A stretch of 21,157 nt of DNA from RUG14199 sp045535205 (GTDB lineage: Bacteria; Bacillota; Clostridia; Oscillospirales; CAG-272): contig JAZSLF010000030.1 of assembly GCA_045535205.1 (NCBI GenBank), positions 1 to 21,157 on the forward strand. Direction: 5' to 3'. Positions 1 through 7,741 of the stretch are shown here, one piece after another. The notes below the pieces were generated by a model, which ran no database searches, was not told the origin of the DNA, and was given only the letters and a program-made list of their open reading frames with translations. Each line of letters begins with the position of its first letter. The first letter of the stretch is position 1. Position numbers and translations under genes: made by a program.

Positions 1-310
1 TAATAAATGCACCGAGTATACCTCCTGCAATTCCGGGAATAAGAAAAATATAACTTCCGGAAAAGTCAGCACCGACGGTAAAGACGTAATTAAAAACCGA
101 AAATAATGAAATGGGAATTACAGTAGCGACAGTCATGGCAAAAATATCCTTGACATCTTCGCTTTTTTCAAATCCGAGCATCGAAGCATAGATATAGACA
201 AGTATTATTCCCGCACCTGCTCCGAGAAGGCCGTTCAGAAATCCTGCACCTACGGCACATAGCAGCAGCCTGACAGGAATGTGTTCTTTGGTGTTTGTTT
301 GATATTTCAT
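1..310 (-). CDS. TSUP / TauE-SafE family membrane permease (partial, C-terminal part missing)
   Basis: This is the N-terminal part (about 103 residues) of a multi-pass membrane protein that runs off the left edge. Reading the minus strand from ATG at 310 gives a start MKYQTNTKEH, then a glycine-rich first membrane helix containing GFLNGLLGAGAGIILV. Further hydrophobic helices follow, including VIPISLFSVFNYVF and YIFLIPGIAGGILGAF. The early GxxxGxxGxGxG-like helix and the helix pattern fit the TSUP (TauE/SafE, formerly DUF81) family of sulfite/organosulfonate or related anion exporters. The substrate cannot be told from this fragment. No strong Shine-Dalgarno site precedes the ATG, but no better in-frame start is visible. 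The gene diverges from ftsK, with a candidate promoter at 344-372. The family call is fairly secure; the substrate is unknown. Confidence 0.75.
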   Translation of the reverse strand, partial: MKYQTNTKEHIPVRLLLCAVGAGFLNGLLGAGAGIILVYIYASMLGFEKSEDVKDIFAMTVATVIPISLFSVFNYVFTVGADFSGSYIFLIPGIAGGILGAFI

Positions 311-343
311 AAATAAATTATGCTCATGTTCTTTTAAATTTAT

Positions 344-372
344 TGTATATAGCTATTGTAAAATGATAACAA
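344..372 (-). promoter_or_regulatory. Candidate sigma-A promoter for the TSUP gene
   Basis: On the minus strand a TTGTTA box (367-372) is followed after 17 bases by TATACA (344-349). Each box matches 4 of 6 consensus bases. The expected transcript start lies about 27 bases upstream of the ATG at 310. Its -35 overlaps the candidate -35 of the oppositely directed ftsK promoter. This is a visual match only, in AT-rich DNA. Confidence 0.35.
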
Positions 373-391
373 TTATGGTAAACTATATAAT
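363..391 (+). promoter_or_regulatory. Candidate sigma-A promoter for the ftsK operon
   Basis: ATGATA (363-368, 4 of 6 consensus bases) is followed after 17 bases by a perfect TATAAT (386-391). The predicted transcript start near 398 would give a leader of about 75 bases before the ATG at 474. The surroundings are very AT-rich, so chance matches are possible. Confidence 0.45.
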
Positions 392-413
392 AATTATAAT
401 TATTTCGTTTTGT

Positions 414-450
414 TTGCGGAGAAATTTGATCTGTTAAAATCCATCCGCAA
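414..450. promoter_or_regulatory. Inverted repeat in the ftsK leader
   Basis: TTGCGGA at 414-420 is the exact reverse complement of TCCGCAA at 444-450, separated by 23 bases. It lies downstream of the predicted ftsK transcript start and ends 12 bases before the AAAGGA ribosome binding site (463-468). It could be an operator or a leader RNA stem with a long loop. Seven base pairs alone is weak evidence of function. Confidence 0.3.
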
Positions 451-473
451 TAACCCTTATTGAAAGGACAAAA

Positions 474-3257
474 ATGGCAACTTCCAAAAATAATCAAAAA
501 TATAAAGTCACTTCCTCAAGCAGTAAAAAAACAGGTTCTTCCTCCAAGGGAAAGAAAAATACAAAGAAAAAGGAAGTGCAGAAGCAGCTTCCCGATACGA
601 ATGTTCATTTCAGACATTTTGTTCCGATAATTCTTATACTTGTTGCAGTTCTTATGACTCTTTCCTTTTTCATAAAAGATTTCGGAGTTGTGGGCAATTT
701 TCTCAGAGACAATGTCTTGCTCGGCATTTTTTCAAAAGCGGCGTACGTGCTGCCTCTCATTTTAGCGGCTTGTTCATTTGTTATGCTCACCGAAAAGGAA
801 GTACGTTCGGCAAGAACGAGACTTGTGTGTACAAGCGTTATCTTCCTTATGCTTTCAGCAGTTCTTCACGTATTCTTTTCATCGGAAGAAACAGTATCGC
901 TTATCAACCCCATCATTCACTATAAAAACGGTGTCGAAGGTGTGGGCGGCGGATTTGTCGGCGGATTTATCGGCGGTCTTATGGTGACCTGCTTCAGCAA
1001 GGTGGGTGCGGTTATCATCGCAATTGCGGTAATGCTTATACTTATTCTTGTCGTTGTCGGAAAAACTCCCCGTGAGCTTATCGACGATATTTCATATCAG
1101 AATGCAGTAAGCAAGGAAAAGAGAATTGCGGCAAAAATAGAAGCTCAGAAGCAGGATGAATACAGAGCAGAAAGAAGACGTCAGGAGCTTGAAGAGAGAG
1201 AAGCTGCTCTGCGTGAAGCCCAGTCGGCAAATTACGGATATTACGGTGACGGAGCTTATTCCGAGCCTTACGAGGCACGTCCGTCAAAGAATAAAAAAAC
1301 ATCGCCAAGAAATAACCTTGAAGAAATACCTCCCGCAGACGTTAAGAGAAAAACTGAAATAGATCCCGATATAACGGCAGGCGATTACGAGGAGGAAGAA
1401 ACACAGCTTCAGATAACCGAGCTTGAGGATCTTTCTGCTTTTGATGAGGCTGTAAAGGAGGCCGAAGCGGAGAATGCGTCAGAGTCCGTTGAGGAGCCTT
1501 CTGCTTCCGACTTTGAAGGAATGACCGACGGTGTGTTTGATACAGACATTCCTCCCGTATTTGAAAATCCCGAAGACGAGGAGGTCCTCCGTAAGCTTTC
1601 AAGGTATTATCTCGGAGAAGATACCTTCGGAGAGCCCGAAATGAAAGTGACCGAAAAGGACATCGGTACGGAGAGTGCCGAAGCCGAAGCGGATGCTGAA
1701 ACGGCAGATGTGCCCGAAGCAGCTCAAAAAAGCTATGAATTTCCTTCGATAGAGCTTCTTACCGCAGATACTGATAAGAAAAAGGTGGACAGAAGCCGTG
1801 AGATAAAGGAAAAAGAAGAAAGACTTATCCAGACTCTTGAAAGATTTAACGTTCATACCAAATCTGCAGGCTCTCCCGCTGTCGGCCCTACCATAACGAG
1901 ATACGAGCTTCGTCCCGATCCCGGTACGAGAGTAAGCTCCATAGTTAAGCTGGTTGACGATATAGCACTCAGCTTTGCAACGTCGGGAGTTCGTATAGAA
2001 GCACCGATACCGGGCAAATCCGCCGTAGGTATTGAAGTGCCCAACAGCGCAAGAGAAATAGTACATCTTCGTACACTTATAGATACAGATGCATTCAGAG
2101 ATGCGGGAAGCAAGCTGAACGTAGCACTCGGTGCGGACGTAGCAGGCGAGCCCGTATATCTTGATATACCTAAAATGCCGCACCTTCTTATTGCCGGTGC
2201 GACAGGTATGGGTAAATCCGTGTGCATAAACTGTATACTTATCAGTCTTCTTTATAAGGCATCACCCGATGAAGTCAAGCTCATACTTATCGACCCCAAA
2301 AAAGTTGAGTTCAGTATGTACGGAGAGCTTCCTCATCTGCTTGTCCCCGTTGTTAGCGATCCCAAAAAAGCTGCAGGAGCACTTTCGTGGGCGGTAAATG
2401 AAATGGAACGCCGTTTCGGCCTTATTGATGAAGAAGGGGTAAGAAATATCTTCGGATATAATCAGGCGGTAAAGGATGATCCTCATAAAGAGGTGCTTCC
2501 TGAGATCGTAATAGTTATAGACGAGCTTGCCGACCTTATGATGACGGCTCCCGACAGCGTTGAAGACTCCGTGTGCAGACTTGCCCAGAAGGCGAGAGCC
2601 GCAGGTATGCACCTTATCATCGGTACACAGAGACCGTCTGTTGACGTAATTACAGGTACTATCAAGGGTAATATACCTTCGAGAATAGCATTTACGGTTG
2701 CATCCCAGGTTGACTCAAGAACAATAATCGATATGGGCGGTGCAGAAAAGCTTATAGGTAAGGGAGATATGCTCTACAGTCCCGTAAGTGCTACAAAGCC
2801 CATAAGAGTACAGGGTGCCCTCGTATCCGATGAGGAGGTCGAAAGGGTAGTCAGCTTCATTAAAAATCAGAATTCCGAAAGACAGGCAGGTTATAGTGAC
2901 GACGTTATCACACAGATCGAAACCGAGGCCGCAAAATGCAATTCAAAGAAGAAGGGACAGGGTGCCGTCGTCGAGGTAAGCTCAGGCGGAGGCGATGAAG
3001 ATCCTATGTTCTGGAAGGCAGTTGAGATCGCCGTTGAAAGCGGAAAAATATCAACGTCGCTCATCCAGAGAAAATGCTCTCTCGGATTTGGAAGGGCAGC
3101 AAAGCTTATTGACCGAATGGAAGCACTCGGCTACGTAAGTGCACCCGACGGACAAAAGCCGAGACAGGTGAGAATAACAAAGGAACAGTATCAGCAGCTC
3201 CGCATGGGTACCTCCGACGGTGAGTCTGAGGAAAGCGGAGAGGACGCAGTATTTTAA
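474..3257 (+). CDS. ftsK: FtsK/SpoIIIE-family DNA translocase
   Basis: This is a membrane-anchored, ATP-driven double-stranded DNA pump that clears chromosomes from the division septum; in spore-formers a relative (SpoIIIE) moves DNA into the forespore. The 927-residue protein has a Lys/Ser-rich cytoplasmic start, about four membrane helices (roughly 49-67, 81-105, 117-135 and 158-195), and a charged, acidic linker to about residue 430. The motor domain follows, with Walker A GATGMGKS (575-582) and Walker B IVIVIDE (D683, E684). A C-terminal winged-helix gamma domain (about 843-905, starting DPMFWKAVEIAV) normally reads orienting DNA motifs. AAAGGA at 463-468 sets the ATG start. It heads the operon, 33 bases before the dTMP kinase gene. 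The family is certain. Whether it acts in division, sporulation or both cannot be decided here, so the symbol is used in the broad sense. Confidence 0.97.
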   Translation: MATSKNNQKYKVTSSSSKKTGSSSKGKKNTKKKEVQKQLPDTNVHFRHFVPIILILVAVLMTLSFFIKDFGVVGNFLRDNVLLGIFSKAAYVLPLILAACSFVMLTEKEVRSARTRLVCTSVIFLMLSAVLHVFFSSEETVSLINPIIHYKNGVEGVGGGFVGGFIGGLMVTCFSKVGAVIIAIAVMLILILVVVGKTPRELIDDISYQNAVSKEKRIAAKIEAQKQDEYRAERRRQELEEREAALREAQSANYGYYGDGAYSEPYEARPSKNKKTSPRNNLEEIPPADVKRKTEIDPDITAGDYEEEETQLQITELEDLSAFDEAVKEAEAENASESVEEPSASDFEGMTDGVFDTDIPPVFENPEDEEVLRKLSRYYLGEDTFGEPEMKVTEKDIGTESAEAEADAETADVPEAAQKSYEFPSIELLTADTDKKKVDRSREIKEKEERLIQTLERFNVHTKSAGSPAVGPTITRYELRPDPGTRVSSIVKLVDDIALSFATSGVRIEAPIPGKSAVGIEVPNSAREIVHLRTLIDTDAFRDAGSKLNVALGADVAGEPVYLDIPKMPHLLIAGATGMGKSVCINCILISLLYKASPDEVKLILIDPKKVEFSMYGELPHLLVPVVSDPKKAAGALSWAVNEMERRFGLIDEEGVRNIFGYNQAVKDDPHKEVLPEIVIVIDELADLMMTAPDSVEDSVCRLAQKARAAGMHLIIGTQRPSVDVITGTIKGNIPSRIAFTVASQVDSRTIIDMGGAEKLIGKGDMLYSPVSATKPIRVQGALVSDEEVERVVSFIKNQNSERQAGYSDDVITQIETEAAKCNSKKKGQGAVVEVSSGGGDEDPMFWKAVEIAVESGKISTSLIQRKCSLGFGRAAKLIDRMEALGYVSAPDGQKPRQVRITKEQYQQLRMGTSDGESEESGEDAVF

Positions 3258-3290
3258 ATTAATTGATCTAAGAAAAGAGGATTTTTCCAA

Positions 3291-3953
3291 GTGGGTATAT
3301 TAATAGCCATAGAGGGCCTTGACGGTGCCGGAAAGAATACACAGAGCGATAAGCTCCTTGAGTATCTTTCAAAAAAAGGGAAAAACGTAAAAAAGGTCAG
3401 CTTTCCCGACTATGACAGCAAAAGCTCAACTCTTGTGAAAATGTATCTTGATGGGGAGCTGGGAGGCTCACCTGACGATACGAATGCCTATGCCGCAAGT
3501 GCGTTTTTTGCCTGTGACAGATATGTAAATTACGTGACGGGGTGGAAGGAGTTTTTGGAAGAGGAAAATTCCGTAGTTATCGCCAACCGTTATACTACGG
3601 CGAATGCTTATCACCAGCTGTCAAAAATGCCCCGTGAAGAGTGGGACGGCTTTCTTGAATGGCTTTGGGATTTTGAGTTTCATAAGTTAGGATTGCCTGA
3701 GCCTCATAAAGTTATTTGTTTTGCACTTCCTCCCGAAATATCCATATCAAATGTGGAGAAAAGGTGTAGTGAGCAAAATATAAAAAAGGATATACACGAA
3801 GCCGATACTGAATATCTCAGAAAATGCTATGAAGCAGCATACTTTGCGGCGGATAAGCTGGGTTGGAGTATGGTAGAGTGTGTTAAGGACGGCAAACAGC
3901 AGTCCATTGAAGAAATATTTGAAACAGTTCTTGATGCAACAGGACTTCGTTAA
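3291..3953 (+). CDS. tmk: Thymidylate (dTMP) kinase, divergent clostridial type
   Basis: The likely role is phosphorylation of dTMP to dTDP with ATP in dTTP synthesis, in the cytosol. The 220-residue protein opens with a P-loop, EGLDGAGKNTQ (8-18). It then has the FPDYDS motif (38-43) typical of TMP-binding regions, CDRY (75-78), ANRYTTANAY (98-107) at the place of the usual DR(Y/H) motif, and a C-terminal region with KKDIHEAD (165-172). Two usual residues differ: Asn16 replaces Ser/Thr (or Gly) after the P-loop Lys, and Asn99 replaces the Asp of the DR motif. The start is GTG, with AAAGAGG at 3274-3280 and a 10-base spacer. The gene lies between ftsK and the DJ-1 gene, 18 bases from the latter. 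A related deoxynucleoside monophosphate kinase specificity is possible. Confidence 0.85.
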   Translation: MGILIAIEGLDGAGKNTQSDKLLEYLSKKGKNVKKVSFPDYDSKSSTLVKMYLDGELGGSPDDTNAYAASAFFACDRYVNYVTGWKEFLEEENSVVIANRYTTANAYHQLSKMPREEWDGFLEWLWDFEFHKLGLPEPHKVICFALPPEISISNVEKRCSEQNIKKDIHEADTEYLRKCYEAAYFAADKLGWSMVECVKDGKQQSIEEIFETVLDATGLR

Positions 3954-3971
3954 AGAAGAAAGGAGCTTCAA

Positions 3972-4520
3972 ATGGTTTATTTGTTTTTAGCAGACGGTTT
4001 TGAGGAGATCGAGGCACTTTGCCCCGTCGATCTGCTCAGAAGAGCCGGTGTTGAGGTGAAAACAGTAGGAGTTACCGGACTTGAGGTAACAGGCTCACAC
4101 GGTATTACCGTAAAAGCGGATATATCCGCAGAGCAGGCTGAAAAGGAGCTTGAAACGGCAGAGCTTGAAATGATGATACTTCCCGGCGGAATGCCCGGAA
4201 GTAAAAATCTTGATGCTTCTCCCACAGTCGAAAAATTTCTTGAAGCGGCAAAGGAAAGTGATGCTTACATAGCGGCTATCTGTGCAGCTCCGATGATACT
4301 CGGTAAAAGAGGTCTTCTCAAAGACAAGGATGCGACCTGCTATCCCGGCTTTGAGGAATATCTTGAGGGAGCAAAGGTTTATGATGCCGCAGTAGTCGTT
4401 GACGGAAAATATGTCACGTCAAACGGTATGGGGGCAGCTCTTGATTTTGCACTTCAGCTTGTTGAGCTTCTCCGTGGTGAAGCTGAAAGTGAAAAATTAG
4501 CGGAATCGGTGATGGCATGA
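3972..4520 (+). CDS. DJ-1/PfpI family protein (class I glutamine amidotransferase-like fold)
   Basis: This is a 182-residue cytosolic protein of the DJ-1/PfpI/ThiJ family, whose members act as deglycases/glyoxalases, chaperones or proteases. The exact activity here is unknown. The opening VYLFLADGFEEIEA carries the conserved Glu (E14, equivalent to Glu18 of human DJ-1). The nucleophile elbow AAICAAPMIL places the reactive Cys at C104, and LPGGMPGSKNL (70-80) is the usual glycine-rich loop. The length matches the DJ-1 subfamily (about 180-190 residues). A strong AAAGGAG (3959-3965) sits 6 bases before the ATG. The last four bases overlap the start of the next gene (ATGA), suggesting translational coupling with the folate enzyme. 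The family assignment is secure; any link to the neighbours' functions is not. Confidence 0.92.
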   Translation: MVYLFLADGFEEIEALCPVDLLRRAGVEVKTVGVTGLEVTGSHGITVKADISAEQAEKELETAELEMMILPGGMPGSKNLDASPTVEKFLEAAKESDAYIAAICAAPMILGKRGLLKDKDATCYPGFEEYLEGAKVYDAAVVVDGKYVTSNGMGAALDFALQLVELLRGEAESEKLAESVMA

Positions 4521-5107
4521 ATACGGTAAAAAAGATCAAAGACGAAACAAGAAAGGTCTTTCTTGAAAAACGTGCTTCGATGGATCCGTCTCAAAAAAAA
4601 GAGAGAGATGAAAAGATATGTGCCTGTGCATTGTCGCTTGCCAGCTACAGATTTGCCGATTGTGTATTGATGTACGCTCCTCTTAATAATGAGATTGATA
4701 TAATGGCTGTAGCTGAGGATGCTCTTAAAAAAGGTAAAAAGGTTGCGTTTCCCCGATGCAATAAAGAGGAACATACGATGGATTTTCATTTCGTCACCTC
4801 TCTTGATGAGCTGAAGGTGGATTCATACGGGATAAGAGAGCCCTCGGCAAATCTTCCCGTGTTTGATCCGGGAAACAATGAGGGCAACTTAATATGCTTT
4901 GTGCCTGCACTTATTTATGATAAAAAAGGCTACAGACTCGGCTACGGTAAAGGCTTTTACGACAGATATCTTTCGGGACTTCAGGGTAATATAATAGGAG
5001 TGGTATACAGTGATTTTATCGTTTCCTCCGTACCTATAGGTAAATACGACGTAAGTCTCAGCATACTTTTGACGGAAAAAGGTGTGGTAGTAACAGGTGA
5101 AAATTAA
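4517..5107 (+). CDS. 5-formyltetrahydrofolate cyclo-ligase (MTHFS)
   Basis: This enzyme converts 5-formyltetrahydrofolate to 5,10-methenyltetrahydrofolate using ATP, returning stored folate to the one-carbon pool that feeds thymidylate and purine synthesis. The protein has 196 residues, the normal family length. It has a basic N-terminal helix (KKIKDETRKVFLEKRA), the substrate-binding segment YAPLNNEIDI (53-62), and the signature nucleotide-binding stretch from D135 to L152, with its GYRLGYGKGFYDR core. The C-terminal SVPIGKYDVSLSILLTEKG matches the usual P...D...TE pattern. The start overlaps the DJ-1 stop codon by four bases and lacks a strong ribosome binding site of its own, consistent with coupled translation. 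Its presence in an operon with dTMP kinase fits dTMP/dTTP supply, although no thymidylate synthase gene is in view. Confidence 0.93.
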   Translation: MNTVKKIKDETRKVFLEKRASMDPSQKKERDEKICACALSLASYRFADCVLMYAPLNNEIDIMAVAEDALKKGKKVAFPRCNKEEHTMDFHFVTSLDELKVDSYGIREPSANLPVFDPGNNEGNLICFVPALIYDKKGYRLGYGKGFYDRYLSGLQGNIIGVVYSDFIVSSVPIGKYDVSLSILLTEKGVVVTGEN

Positions 5108-6014
5108 AAACGTACACGGAGCACCTATCCTGCTTCTCATAATATCCGTTTTTCTCATCGTTGTGGAGTTTATCGATGTCTCCAAGTTTGCGATAGGTGA
5201 AAACGGTTACCTTTCAATGATAGTGCTTCAGCTTCTGATATTCGGTCTTCCCTCGGTGTTTTATTCCCGTCTCAGAGGAAGAAAATTCTTGTCTCATCTG
5301 AGAATAAGAATGACAAAGGTACACGATATTCCAATGCTTGTATACGCTCTCGGATTTATGGTTTCGGGAGGAGCTATCATATGCTTTTTCATGTACAGAT
5401 TTTTCCCTGAAGCGTTTGCTGCTTCTTCGCCGTCTCAGGTGCTTTCCTCCAATGTGGGCGGAAGCTTTGCCATGGGACTTTATGCGGTTCTTGCGGCGGC
5501 AATAGTGCCTGCAGTAACGGAAGAATTTCTGTTCAGAGGAGTCATAGTAGCTGAATACGAAAGAAACGGAACGGTCGTTGCGGTTCTCATGAGTGCCTTG
5601 ACCTTTTCATTTATCCATTTTAATTTTGAAAGAATGCCCGTTTACTTTTTCAACGGGATAATTCTGACATTGGTGGTATACGCTACCAGATCTCTTCTTG
5701 CTTCGGTAATCGTTCATGCGGCAAACAACGTGTTTGCTCTGTTCTTTGAAGTGTATATATACAGAGCAGCGGTAAGACAAGGCGGAGGACTTGTTATGTT
5801 CGGCTTTCTTACCGTTTGTGCCTGCCTTCTGTTTGCGGTGCTGTTCTTCGGTGCTGCACAGAAAAGCTATGCCGAAATGGCATGGAGAAACGTTCCCTCG
5901 GAGCATTCACAAAAAAAGAAAAGAGACAGTCTTCCTTACGCTGTCGAACCCCTGCTGTCACCTGCATTTATCGTGCTTGTAATAGTTACGGTTGTCGGTG
6001 TTATTGTCAGCTGA
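5097..6014 (+). CDS. CPBP (Rce1-like) intramembrane metalloprotease
   Basis: This is a 305-residue multi-pass membrane protein with the full CPBP/Abi glutamic protease signature. EEFLFRG (E142, E143, R147) is the EExxxR motif, FSFIH (F170-H174) is FxxxH, and HAANN (H207, N211) is HxxxN, all within predicted membrane helices. About eight hydrophobic segments are visible, starting with ILLLIISVFLIVVEF (11-25) and ending with AFIVLVIVTVVGVIV at the C-terminus. Family members process prenylated or exported proteins, or act in bacteriocin immunity or stress signalling; the substrate here is unknown. The GTG start at 5097 overlaps the upstream gene by 11 bases and is the only start that keeps the first helix. 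The gene sits 29 bases before mltG, so co-expression with a cell-wall enzyme is likely, but a functional link is speculative. Confidence 0.9.
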   Translation: MKIKNVHGAPILLLIISVFLIVVEFIDVSKFAIGENGYLSMIVLQLLIFGLPSVFYSRLRGRKFLSHLRIRMTKVHDIPMLVYALGFMVSGGAIICFFMYRFFPEAFAASSPSQVLSSNVGGSFAMGLYAVLAAAIVPAVTEEFLFRGVIVAEYERNGTVVAVLMSALTFSFIHFNFERMPVYFFNGIILTLVVYATRSLLASVIVHAANNVFALFFEVYIYRAAVRQGGGLVMFGFLTVCACLLFAVLFFGAAQKSYAEMAWRNVPSEHSQKKKRDSLPYAVEPLLSPAFIVLVIVTVVGVIVS

Positions 6015-6043
6015 GGGTGCTTTTGGAAAGGAGCTAATACATT

Positions 6044-7684
6044 ATGAATGATTTTAATAATAATCATTATGATGACGATTTCGATAAAGGAATTGACTTC
6101 ATGATGAAAAGAAGAAAAGAAAATCAGTCATCTGCACAGCCATCGGGCAGACCTGCGGCGAACGCAAACGGTGCAGGTGCTGCGGGAGTCTCGGGTGTGA
6201 GAAGACCTGCGGCGAACGCAAACGGTGTAAGGCCTGCGGGGGCCTCGGATGCGAGAAGGCCTGCGGCGGACGCAAACAGAACAAGACCTTCGGGAGTGCC
6301 TTCTCAGATAAGACCTGCAGTAAATAAGCCGGTCGATGCACCTACTACCGTAAATAATCCTGCCGTACAGAACGTAACAGGTAAAACACCTGCACAGCAA
6401 AAAAGCATTGTATCAGAAAAAAACGGCAGCATGACCTCCGGGCAGAGAATAGTTCCCGCCGATAAAAAAGGGGGCCGGTCAAAGCCTCCGATAACCATAA
6501 AAAGAACGCCCGATGTTCCCGATAATCAGGCGACGAGAAAAACAGACGTAAGCGACAAGGTAATATCGAAGAAAAAGAAGGAGTCTGACAAAAACTCAAA
6601 GGATGTAGGCGGCAGTATCGTAATCAGCATGGTCTGTGCGGTCATCTACATCGTCTTCGTTCTGTTCGTATCTGCTCTGATCTCTATTTTTGCTATAAAC
6701 GTCGGAAATGATATGTATGCTTTTGTGAAATCCGATGAGCTGATAGAGGTAACGATACCTGAGGAAGCGACAACGGCTGACATAGCTGAAATTCTGTATC
6801 AGAACGGGGTAATAAAATATAAAGGTGTGTTTACCTTCTACGGTAAATTCAAGAAGATAGAGGAGAATTTTGTTGCGGGAGAATATACTGTTTCGCCCAT
6901 GATGAATTATAAAGCCCTTTTCTATGAATTTAAACCTAAAAAGGTTTCAGGCACTTCGTGGATAACCATTCCGGAGGGCTATACGGTAGATGAGATAATA
7001 GATCTGCTTTTGTCATATGAAATAGGCGGATCAAAGGAAGCCTACGTTGATGCCATAAACAACGGAGAATTTGATTATTGGTTTGTCGAGGAGCTTGAAA
7101 CGAACGGTTGGAGCGAGGACAGATTTTACAGGCTTGAAGGCTACCTGTTCCCCGATACCTACGAATTCTATAACGCTTCCGATGCTTATACTGTAGTCAA
7201 TAAGATGCTCAGACGTTTTTATGAGGTATATACCGATGCTTACAAGACCAGGGCTGAGGAGCTTGGTATGACGACCGATCAGGTCGTAACACTTGCTTCC
7301 ATGATAGAAAAGGAAGCAGGGGTTTCCTCCGATTTCCGAAACGTATCCTCAGTATTTCACAACAGGCTTAACAACTCAGGAACGTTCCCGAGACTTGAAA
7401 GTGATGCTACCGTTGTATACGCAATCCATCACCTGACCGGCGAAAGACCCACAGAGGTAACGGGAGAGACCGTAAGCTACGTAAGTCCCTACAATACCTA
7501 CCAGAATAACGGGCTTCCTCCGGGAGCAATAGCCAATCCCGGTATGAATGCCATAAAATATGCTCTGTATCCGGCAGATACAAACTATTATTATTTTGTA
7601 TCCTCAAAAAGCGGCACAACGCTTTTCGCTACGAACAACGCAGGACACGAAGCAAACAAACAGGCTATAAAGAATGAACAATAA
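6044..7684 (+). CDS. mltG: Endolytic transglycosylase MltG (YceG-like) with long cytoplasmic extension
   Basis: MltG cuts nascent peptidoglycan glycan strands outside the membrane and is tied to the elongation and division machinery. The 546-residue protein has a long cytoplasmic region (1-190) that is Asn/Asp-rich, then repetitive (three 18-residue units, 36-89), then Lys-rich. One membrane helix follows (about 191-220). A LysM-like part (about 233-300) precedes the YceG catalytic domain, with EGYLFPDTYEF (365-375), LASMIEKEAG (417-426; E422 is the likely catalytic Glu, matching E. coli MltG Glu218) and SDATVVYA (453-460). GGAAAGGAG (6025-6033) precedes the ATG. It is the last gene of the operon before a strong terminator. 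The extra length compared with the roughly 340-residue E. coli protein is the N-terminal extension, also seen in other Firmicutes MltGs. Its role is unknown. Confidence 0.95.
   Translation: MNDFNNNHYDDDFDKGIDFMMKRRKENQSSAQPSGRPAANANGAGAAGVSGVRRPAANANGVRPAGASDARRPAADANRTRPSGVPSQIRPAVNKPVDAPTTVNNPAVQNVTGKTPAQQKSIVSEKNGSMTSGQRIVPADKKGGRSKPPITIKRTPDVPDNQATRKTDVSDKVISKKKKESDKNSKDVGGSIVISMVCAVIYIVFVLFVSALISIFAINVGNDMYAFVKSDELIEVTIPEEATTADIAEILYQNGVIKYKGVFTFYGKFKKIEENFVAGEYTVSPMMNYKALFYEFKPKKVSGTSWITIPEGYTVDEIIDLLLSYEIGGSKEAYVDAINNGEFDYWFVEELETNGWSEDRFYRLEGYLFPDTYEFYNASDAYTVVNKMLRRFYEVYTDAYKTRAEELGMTTDQVVTLASMIEKEAGVSSDFRNVSSVFHNRLNNSGTFPRLESDATVVYAIHHLTGERPTEVTGETVSYVSPYNTYQNNGLPPGAIANPGMNAIKYALYPADTNYYYFVSSKSGTTLFATNNAGHEANKQAIKNEQ
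6149..6310 (+). repeat. Three tandem 54-bp repeats in the 5' part of mltG
   Basis: Units start at 6149, 6203 and 6257, each beginning with A-G-(A/G)-C-C-T-G-C-G-G-C-G. Units 1 and 2 are identical over the first 25 bases. Each encodes 18 residues of the form RPAA(N/D)AN followed by a variable Gly/Ala/Ser/Pro/Arg-rich tail (residues 36-53, 54-71 and 72-89). A decayed fourth start, RPAVN, follows at residue 90. The third unit is the most diverged. The repeat is in frame and lies in the disordered cytoplasmic tail, so copy number can change without breaking the enzyme. Confidence 0.9.
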
Positions 7685-7700
7685 AAATAATACAAGAGAA

Positions 7701-7730
7701 CTCCCCGTCGGTGCCGACGGGGAGCTTTTT
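7701..7730 (+). terminator. Rho-independent terminator of the ftsK-mltG operon
   Basis: CTCCCCGTCGG (7701-7711) pairs perfectly with CCGACGGGGAG (7714-7724). The practical fold is a ten-base-pair, GC-rich stem with a four-base loop, followed by CTTTTT (7725-7730). It starts 16 bases after the mltG stop and ends 11 bases before the stop of the convergent ABC gene. The other side is A-rich, so it may also end minus-strand transcription. Confidence 0.93.
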
Positions 7731-7741
7731 GACAAGTTTTA

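Noticed and set aside
1599..2183. Minus-strand open frame of 194 codons inside ftsK
   Set aside because: It is antisense to the FtsK motor region, with an unnatural Tyr/Cys/Arg-rich composition typical of shadow frames.
6149..6310. CRISPR-like spaced repeats
   Set aside because: The repeats are directly tandem, in frame, multiples of three and inside mltG, with variable tails rather than unique spacers. No cas genes are nearby.
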